A stretch of 64,000 bases of DNA from Tritrichomonas musculus (taxonomy: Eukaryota; Parabasalia; Tritrichomonadida; Tritrichomonadidae): positions 372,001 through 436,000 of the forward strand of contig JAPFFF010000008.1 of the NCBI GenBank assembly GCA_039105265.1, written 5' to 3'. The notes under the pieces are model-generated. The model searched no databases. It saw nothing but the letters and a program-made list of their open reading frames with translations, and was not told the DNA's origin. Each line of letters opens with the position of its first letter. The stretch's first letter is position 1. Shown here piece by piece: positions 56,681 through 64,000 of the stretch. Position numbers and translations under genes: made by a program.

Positions 56681-56944
56681 ATGGCTTATTACATGACCAT
56701 AAAAGAGCGTATGAATATCCTCTATAAAATAGTATCTTACCTCTATGATTATAGATGTGAGATTAATGAGGGAGTATGTAATATTATAATTAATAAGATA
56801 AAAGAGTTAGCTGCTGAGTATTTCGAACCTGAATTTCTTGGTGTAATGATGAAAGATGGTGATTTGGAATTTATCGACCAAATAGAACATTTTGCCTTTG
56901 AGTTCTTAGAGTACCAAATATCTAATCTGCCCTCGCATTTATAA
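56681..56944 (+). CDS. short acidic helical protein, divergent in the Polinton block
   Basis: 87 residues from ATG 56681 (MAYYMTIKERMNIL). Mostly helical and acidic (GDLEFIDQIEHFAFEFLEYQ). It is divergent from 56613 (67 bp between starts) and overlaps the 3' end of the HNH gene by 23 bp on the other strand. Function unknown. Confidence 0.55.
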   Translation: MAYYMTIKERMNILYKIVSYLYDYRCEINEGVCNIIINKIKELAAEYFEPEFLGVMMKDGDLEFIDQIEHFAFEFLEYQISNLPSHL

Positions 56945-57257
56945 TTTTGGGCATATCCCTGTTATAGTTACTATCAGTTGGGGTTATCCATCTTAAGTTG
57001 CTTAGATGGTAGTCAGCCCTATTCCTATTGATATGGTCTACCTCTATTTTATGTTGTGGGTCATCATTAGGTATGAACTGTCTTGCTATAAGTACATGTT
57101 TCAAGTAGTAGTCGCCATTTAGACATACTCGTATATACCCCTTTATATGTTTTGCATCTTTGCATATAAAATGATTACTCTTACGTCTTATAGTAAAGGG
57201 GTACCTATTCAGGATCTCATAGTCGTTAGTAAAGCCTTTGAGTGGTACAAATGACAT
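56922..57257 (-). CDS. HNH homing-type endonuclease
   Basis: 111 residues from ATG 57257. An N-terminal NUMOD4-like segment (FTNDYEILNRYPFTIRRKS) leads to an HNH core: HVLIARQFIPNDDP then KIEVDHINRNRADYHLSNL and RWIT, with the DH, N and H/N positions of the fold present. Typical of viruses and large elements, where it nicks or cuts DNA. Frame looks whole. Confidence 0.75.
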   Translation of the reverse strand: MSFVPLKGFTNDYEILNRYPFTIRRKSNHFICKDAKHIKGYIRVCLNGDYYLKHVLIARQFIPNDDPQHKIEVDHINRNRADYHLSNLRWITPTDSNYNRDMPKIINARAD

Positions 57258-57296
57258 TTACATATAGAAAGAAATAAGTACGAGATTCTCGGGGCT

Positions 57297-57520
57297 GGTA
57301 CCTGTGCCGTTTCATAGATGGGCGGTTGTGGGGTGGGGTACCTGTGCCGTTTCATAGATGGTGAGCTTTGAGGTGGGTGGGTGGGATACTTAAGACATTT
57401 CATAGATGGTGAGCATTGGGTGGGCCCTGTGCCGTTTCATAGATGGTGGGCATTAGGGTGGGCCCCTGTGCCGTTTCATGGATGGTGGGCATTGAGGTGG
57501 GTGGGTGGGATAACAAGAAA
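57297..57520 (+). repeat. ~40-bp GC-rich tandem repeats at the edge of the Polinton block
   Basis: CCTGTGCCGTTTCATAGATG recurs at about 57301, 57341, 57425 and 57465, with a degenerate copy near 57398, separated by G-rich spacers (GGTGGGTGGGTGGG). Strongly GC-rich in an AT-rich contig. A T-rich tract (57536-57597) and a GC island (57605-57650, ACGCGTGGGCAGCC) follow. May be terminal sequence of the Polinton fossil. Confidence 0.7.
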
Positions 57521-57556
57521 AGAAGAAGAAGAAATTTTTTTTTTTAATTTTTATTT

Positions 57557-57594
<38 letters not shown>

Positions 57595-57851
57595 TTAACT
57601 AGTTCGTGTTGACGCGTGGGCAGCCATGCCCCGCGGAAACCGACTAGTATATACTACTTAAGCATTAGGATTTCGGCCAAACATAGATTTTTTTTTGTGA
57701 AGAACAATAGATAGTTCAAGATATTATCTTAAAAAGTTATTTTTCTGATTATTTTTTATTCAATTTTTTCACTTTTTGAGGGCATCTGACCAAAAGAAAT
57801 TTTTTTGGAATATTTGAGAGGAAGGTTCAAAAAGTGTCCACATTTGAGAGA

Positions 57852-57918
57852 TTTGGAAATTTCACTCCGCACTTTTTGAGAGCGAAGCTATCAAAAAGTG
57901 CGGAGTGAAATTTCCAAA
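57852..57918. repeat. perfect 28-bp-arm hairpin
   Basis: Arms TTTGGAAATTTCACTCCGCA + CTTTTTGA (57852-57879) and its inverse (57891-57918) are perfect; the 11-base loop itself holds AGC-GAA-GCT. A half copy of the stem theme (TTCAAAAAGTGTCCACATTT) lies just upstream at 57828. Could be a minute hairpin element, a transcript-end structure or a cruciform. Confidence 0.85.
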
Positions 57919-59535
57919 ATAATATTATCAATTTTCAAATAAACCGTTTTACAAAAAATATAAATATCTTAAAATTGTACGATCAATTCATTTATTAAAG
58001 TACAAATATGAATAATATAAATTTATTTAAATAATATATATATATAAAAATAAGTCAAAATTTTGGCAGGATCTTGGTTTCTGTACATCTTATTTATTAT
58101 TAGCATATGAATTAGTATAGAGGTATTCATGTGAAGTGAAAACTCGTTATTTGATTTTTTTATTTTTACTTTAATTGAATGAATATTTTATCTTATGAAA
58201 AAATATTAAGATTATTTACTTCTATATATCCAATACTGACATTTGCCATAATTGGTTTTAATGGGTGTTGAGAATTTAAAAACCATTTAAAAAATAATGT
58301 TTCGTCTATATCTCGGGTCAAATAAAATATTTATGAATTACAAATCAATAATAATGTTTTGTATTTTATTTATAAAATATATTATCTGTTGTATTTCCAA
58401 TTTATTAGCCATATATAGATTTAAATATAAATTCACATAAAAAAAATAAGAAAATGACTTATTTCTCAATTGATTTGCGAAATAATTATAAACTAATTGT
58501 ACAATATAATAGCAATAAATATTTAAATAATTTTTATTATGTAAATAAGTTACTTTATACTCTCATTTTAAAGAAAAATGTAATTAATATTTTGCATGAT
58601 TTTGAATTAGTTTTCATCGTATTTTTGTACGTTATTATTTTTTAGTGACGTGAGATGATTATTTTCGGTGAAGTGAAGTTAATAGTGAAGTTATTATTGA
58701 AAAATATAAATTTGCTCATCTTCATAAAAATATTATTAAAAATATTTTTTATAATGTATAATTATTAATTACTATATTATAAAAATAATTATAATATTTA
58801 ATATATTGAAAACCAAAAAATAATCACAATACAAACCAACTTATTTTTTAAATACTTATTTGTCCGTGGTCCCACATTTAATATAGAACAAGCACTATAA
58901 GATCTATTATATACGAACCAATTATACGTATAAAAAGAAATTTACATTAATTTAAATTAATTTTTCTAAAGCACATGAAGAAATGATGGCAATTTTAGGA
59001 ACATTTTAAATATTTTCAAAGATTTACAAACAAGATGTATCTTATGATATTTTTATTCAAAGATTACAAAAACAAACTTTACAATTATTGCAAAAATAGA
59101 AAGCATGGTTTAGTTTTTCTCAATCAAATTCAAGAAAATTGATTTCAGTAATCACTTTATTTAACAGAAATAATGTTCATTGAAAAAAAAAAAATATTAA
59201 GATAAATTTACAAGGTTTAAACAGTTTAGATAAGGATTTTTTGAAGTACTGCTGATTTTCAAATTTGAGTTCTTTTTCTGCCCATTTCTCAATTTCTGCC
59301 CTTTTTTCAAATTAACTTATGTGCATATTTTTTATTTAATTTAAAAAGGGCAGAAATTTTGTTTTTTACTTATCATTTTTTCACTATTCAGAAATTTGTC
59401 TTAAAATTCGAGGAATTAAATTAATTAAAATATATTTTAATTAACATTAAACTATTTGTTTTGGATTTTGTGAAAGACTGATTCCACATTAAACGATATA
59501 TTTTTAACTCTTATTTTTTTTTATTGCATTAAATA
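57919..59535. other. AT-rich spacer
   Basis: One 23-bp-class inverted repeat (ATTTCTGCCCTTTTTT at 59293 vs its inverse near 59340). A 63-codon plus-strand frame (58454-58645) has only AT-driven content. Nothing else supported. Confidence 0.4.
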
Positions 59536-59675
59536 CCCATCCCGCGCTTCAATTCGGATTGTTCGTTATTTATTTTTTATTCTTTTGGTTAATGAAAATA
59601 TATTAACTCATTTATGAACTTTTTCAAAAATAATTGAATTAATAATTTAATACATTCAAATCTATTCAATTTATT

Positions 59676-60902
59676 ATGGTCGATTTCATTTATTTAATGG
59701 CTTCAAGAGCAGAGTTATTAAATGAGCTAATTTCTCTTTCTCAAACTAAAAAATACATGCTTTATGATCGTTCACCTGATAAAATTGATTTAATTATGAA
59801 ATTATTAGATGATTCCCATTACTCATATGGCGATTGCTCTTTTATCTCAAGCACAACTGGGATTCCAACAAGTACAATTAGCGATTGGAGAAAAAGGCAA
59901 CGAGAAAATCCTAATTATCATCCACTTTTAAAACAAACATCACAATCTAAAAGAATTTTTACTAATGAAGAAGAAAGCTATATAACTGAATACATAGAAG
60001 AGAATATAATTAAACAAGGTCTACTTTTTCAAAATCAAGATTTTAAAAATTTAATTATGGATGCATATTTGGAAAAGTATTATTACGAAGATGATTATTC
60101 CAAGTTACCAAAGTTCAATGTATCAGATGGATTCGTTACTGATTTTAAAAAGCGCAATGATTTTGTATCTCGTAAATTACATGCTGCAAGAAGACCGTTG
60201 ACAACACACTATGATGATACATTTTCAGAACAAATGGAGTATTTGTTCAAAAATGTTGAAGAAAGTTACATAATCAACATAGATGAAACGTCTTGGGAGG
60301 TTATTCCCAAGATATTAAAGTGCTGGCACAAGAAAGGAGAGGATCATGTTATTAGATACGTCAATGGCGACCCAAAAAATCGTATTACTGTTGTGGCTGG
60401 CATAAGAGCTGATGGAGTGAAACTTCCACTCCAATTCATTGCATCCGGAAAAACTGATTATGTTTGTGAGTCACAACTCGGCGATGTAAATTATCACTTT
60501 AGATCTTTCAGTGAAAATGGCTGGACTACCATCAACACCTTTAAAGATTATATAGTAGGAATTAGAGATTACTACGGTTATGATGATAATCAAACATAGC
60601 ATGTAATATGCGACTCTTACAAAGTACACATATCAGAAGAAATCATTCAATTTTCTGAAAAAAACAATATTAAATTGTATTTCATACCTAGTGGCTTTAC
60701 TGATCAGCTTCAGCCACTAGATGTAGGTATTTTTGGCCCATTAAAAGCAATATCAAGGAGATTGTATATGGACAGATTTCGAGATGATCCATTTTTAAAA
60801 AGGACCAAAAAAGATGCCTGCCAAGATTTGATATGGGCGTGGGAACATATTGGCATAGAAAATGTTAGAGAATCATTCAATAATTTAAGAAAGTTATTCT
60901 GA
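59676..60902 (+). pseudogene. pogo/CENP-B-like DDE transposase, one in-frame stop
   Basis: From ATG 59676 (a second Met lies at codon 8). N-terminal helix-turn-helix (ISSTTGIPTSTISDWRKRQ), a second CENP-B-type DNA-binding region (~85-170), then the DDE_1 domain: first Asp in IINIDETSW, second in VICDSYKVH, third in QLQPLDVGIFGPLK. All three acidic residues are visible. A TAG at 60597-60599 lies just before HVICDSY; the frame is open on both sides and ends at a stop at 60900-60902. About 408 codons in all, close to the usual length. Unless the stop is read through, this copy makes no active enzyme. Confidence 0.9.
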
Positions 60903-63237
60903 TTAATAAATAAAAATTTTCTATTTGGATTGAGAGTGTTTATTTATTTCAACATCTTTGTTTTTAATGATATAAAAATTAAATCTATTGTATTTAGATT
61001 AGCATAACTACAGCAAAATGACCAAATCAATCTATATAATCTTTTGAAATATTTACAAGATATAATTGAAACTACGTAATCATATTCCGGGGGTCATTTA
61101 GAAAAACTGAATAAAAAGTTGAATTGGTTTATGCCAATATCATCAAATAGCATTCGATTAAAATAGAAAAACTTTTAACTGAAATTTGAATAAAAGATAC
61201 AGCGGCATCACTTTAAACGATTGGCTACATGTTGGTTGTCCAATTTACTGGGTTTCCCCAGTAATAATGAAGTAAAATATGATCTTGCTTTCATTGAAAT
61301 TTTATGTCTGAATTTTCGAACCATTTTAATTGAAAAAATAAATAAAAGTGGTTGATAATATAAAATAAAAATTTAAATATATCATTATTATCTTATTTTT
61401 TATAATATATTCTTTGAAAACATTTATTTATATATAAATGAAATGCTATATATAAATATATGAATATATATATTTATATGTGTATTAATAAATAAATAAC
61501 TTTTTTATTTTTCAATGGAACCATTATAATTGAAAAAGTTGATTAGAATTTTATAGACCAAACTTCATTAGGCTATTGACAGTAGCTCCTTCCGAATGCT
61601 TTTTTTATAACAAACAGCTGTTAGTATCATTTTCAACGATATCATATTGGCTGATAAATAAAAAGCAATCCATTTTGCAAACTTATTCCTAAATCTTTCA
61701 ATGATTTCACGAAATTTAACGTTATACCAAGCTAAAACAATATATTTCCGCTTTATTAACTCTAAAATTCAAATTGAAAATGAATTTTACTTGACCATTT
61801 AAGCGCATATCTTTATTCTATTTATTCTCAATAATATCGCTATATTTTAATTGTAGTTACAATAAATATCAATACAGCAAAAACATTATTCGAAAATTAC
61901 TTGCTATTTGATGCCATGTCCTTTCATTTTTAAAATAATTTCTATAGTTAACGCAATCTCAAATATTTAAAAACAAATTGTTATCCAATTAACAATTTCT
62001 CGAATCGACATTTATCCAATACGACAAATATTTTAATTTTAGGCAAAATCTTACTTAAATGATTAATATTCCACAATACCGCGCGCAACAGCATTTAATT
62101 AAATAATTAACAAACATTTTACCCGTTTCTTTTTTAAAGATAATTAGGTAGAAGATGGAGTTTTTTTTCTTGCTTAGAATTTTCAGAAGATGGAGATTCT
62201 TCTTCTCAATTTCAAAGCATGATGATTTTTTCTTACCAAAAATGCTTTAAAATCACCAACAAATCGTTATAAGTTCTTATTATTATCATTTTCCCTTGAT
62301 TTTAAATCATTCAATACGATAAAAATTCAATGCAATACGATAAAAATTCAATACGATACGATAAAAATTCAATGCAATTTAATCGTTTTTTTTTTTTAGC
62401 TAAAACTTGAAATAAAATCAATGAATTATTCTCCTTTCATCTCCTGCAAAGATTAAATATACAATCAGTAATATTGTTTTTAACATAATATAGCCTTTTC
62501 ATCATACAAACCTCTTTATTCAAAATATTCGTCATTTTATTATACACTCAGATCAAACAAATTAAACGATATCCAATCATTTCTCAGCTTAATAATTTTA
62601 GCCAATAGTCTATTTTCTGTCCAACGTTAATCTAATAGCAAATAATTTCATTTCACATTCACCAAAAAGCAAACAAGTTCTAAAACATGAATAAATTAAT
62701 TTTTACAATACAATTAATAACAAAAGCGTCGAGAACTTTCTCCTATGCCTTTTAGATTTTCCAGAATTTTCTCAATATTATACAATTTTACAACTCTTTG
62801 CCCGAGATTTCATTTTTGAACACAATATTTCTATTTAATATTGAAAAAATCTTTTATATATGAACCAAAATTTCCAAAATACGCTAAAGGTATCGAGATC
62901 TGATCATCAATATTTGAATGGTTATAAAATTCAACCTTTATCGAGTATCAATATAAATAATCATTTTATCAATGATGAATAATCCATTGGAAAATTTCCA
63001 ATATCATTTATTTTTTGACATAATATTAAAGCATTAAAATTTCTACCATCTCCTTTTTTCTTTATATTTTTAATATTTAAATACTTTAAATTATAGCTAA
63101 TATATATTGTTTTTAATAATGAAAATATTTATTTGTTCCTGAAATATAAACAATTTAATTTTTTTATACGTTTTTTACATTCAATTTTCTCTCAGAAATG
63201 CTCTCAATTTTTTACTCGTTAAAAGAACATTCAAAAA
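60903..63237. other. non-coding 3' body of the pogo-type element
   Basis: AT-rich; contains a 21-bp-type tandem repeat near 62316-62378 (ATACGATAAAAATTCAATGC, three copies). No second gene or nested element ends seen. Confidence 0.4.
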
Positions 63238-63274
63238 AATAACGAACAATCCGAATTGAAGCGCGGGATGGGTA

Positions 63275-64000
63275 TTTTATTTTATTTTTTTTTTTTTTTT
63301 AAAACGCATCAGTCTAAATCAATTCTAAAAATAAAAGGTTCTAATTCACTTTTGCAATGATTTAATTAATATCGAAAGTTATATAATATGAACATTTCTT
63401 AATATACTTGGTTTTTTGATATATAATGTATTAAGAACTTATTTCTTTTAGTAAAAAATCGTTTACATTGGCAATATATAAAAAATAAAATAAAAATATA
63501 TTAAAATGGAATTTCGAAAAATAAAGCCATATTTTTTATGTATGGAAAATGTTTAATATCCAATTTAATTCTTATTTTAAAAATATAAGCTGAAAATATC
63601 AAGTACTTGTTGGAAAAAATGAAATTATATGTAAAAAAAAATAGACTCATTTTGAGATTTCTGTTAGTTATTGTAATGGCATATTCGGAATGATGAAACT
63701 ATATTATATTTTGGGAATCGTTAAAAATTTTTGATTTTTTGGTGATTATCTGCTGATGAAATTAAGGGTTTTTGTAGAAAAAAATAGATAGTAGTATACA
63801 TGTATATAGTTATTAGTTTTAAAATGATTATGAGGAGTAAATGCGATTTCGATGAAGCAATCCTTGAATAATTGAAAATCTTGAAAATTAAGGTTCGTAA
63901 AATTTGCTATAAATCTGCATGATAATTCGTTGTTATGTTACTTAATTCATATTTCAGTCTAGCCACGCAACGATAAAAGCAGCACGAACTAGCACGCTAT
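63275..64000. other. AT-rich right end of the window
   Basis: No gene recognised on either strand. The last ~40 bases are GC-richer (CCACGCAACGATAAAAGCAG) and may enter a feature beyond the window. Confidence 0.3.

Larger units (their letters stand above)
53962..57257 (-). mobile_element. Maverick/Polinton-type fossil, partial
   Basis: A block of at least five genes with distinct, less AT-rich composition: a possible structural protein (53962-54712), an adenain/Ulp1-type protease (54734-56332), a small coiled-coil protein (56374-56613), a short plus-strand protein (56681-56944) and an HNH endonuclease (56922-57257). Protein-primed DNA polymerase B, retroviral-type integrase and packaging ATPase are absent from the window, and no terminal inverted repeats were found. 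So this is an incomplete copy, cut on the left at the recombinase junction. The parts that remain are mostly readable, suggesting moderate age. Confidence 0.6.
59536..63272 (+). mobile_element. 3737-bp pogo/CENP-B-type DNA transposon
   Basis: 35-bp perfect terminal inverted repeats, CCCATCCCGCGCTTCAATTC onward (59536-59570 and 63238-63272), flanked by TA (59534-59535, 63273-63274). It encodes a DDE transposase at 59676-60902, then 2.3 kb of AT-rich DNA. Perfect ends and a nearly intact transposase suggest a fairly recent insertion. Confidence 0.9.

Noticed and set aside
1-64000. Spliceosomal introns explaining the broken genes
   Set aside because: The conserved trichomonad 3' signal (ACTAACACACAG) was not seen near any of the breaks, and the breaks are stops, shifts or TA-flanked elements.

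Overview
The window is very AT-rich (coding about 30% GC by eye, spacers lower) and reads as a parabasalid protist nuclear contig, closest in style to Tritrichomonas/Trichomonas. The clues are intron-poor genes; DUF3447-ankyrin proteins; BspA-like leucine-rich repeats (IPSSVTSIG-type); an AGC kinase; and a dense load of TA-target DNA elements, Mutator-type MITEs and a Maverick/Polinton fossil. The species is an inference; no rRNA or tRNA was found to fix it.

Layout. 1-10.4 kb: host genes: a partial DUF3447 gene, a TMEM62-like membrane phosphoesterase, a DEDDh exonuclease, a 917-residue coiled-coil protein, and decayed kinase and LRR scraps. 10.4-25.5 kb: one host gene (a possible divergent C13/GPI8-like membrane protein, minus strand) split by an 11.85-kb foldback-like element. 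That element has about 1 kb of near-identical unique terminal sequence at each end, then large arrays of a 17/18-bp repeat (about 1.6 kb left, 6 kb right), then a 2.2-kb central island. 26.2-29.6 kb: an 1132-residue ankyrin protein. 29.8-35.3 kb: three TA-flanked inverted-repeat elements, two nested in the third; one carries a 120-bp satellite. 35.6-41.1 kb: a broken USP7-type ubiquitin protease (MATH-like, USP and UBL parts), interrupted by a TA-target element. 41.6-45.5 kb: a decayed ankyrin/LRR region that runs in one frame into an AGC kinase. 45.9-52 kb: two DUF3447 plus BspA-LRR genes. 52.6-57.6 kb: tyrosine-recombinase remnants (cut by a mariner-like element) abutting a Maverick/Polinton fossil (protease, HNH, possible structural protein). 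59.5-63.3 kb: a 3.7-kb pogo/CENP-B-type transposon. The rest is AT-rich spacer.

Working picture: a repeat-rich accessory region in which a few intact surface, signalling or ankyrin-type genes sit among host genes disrupted by insertions. Two insertions (in the C13-like gene and the USP7 gene) are so clean that the host reading frame can be followed across the site. Three features stand out as little described: the foldback-like element with its stop-free repeat arrays, the paired 151-bp elements with perfect 9-bp target duplications, and the LRR-kinase continuous frame.
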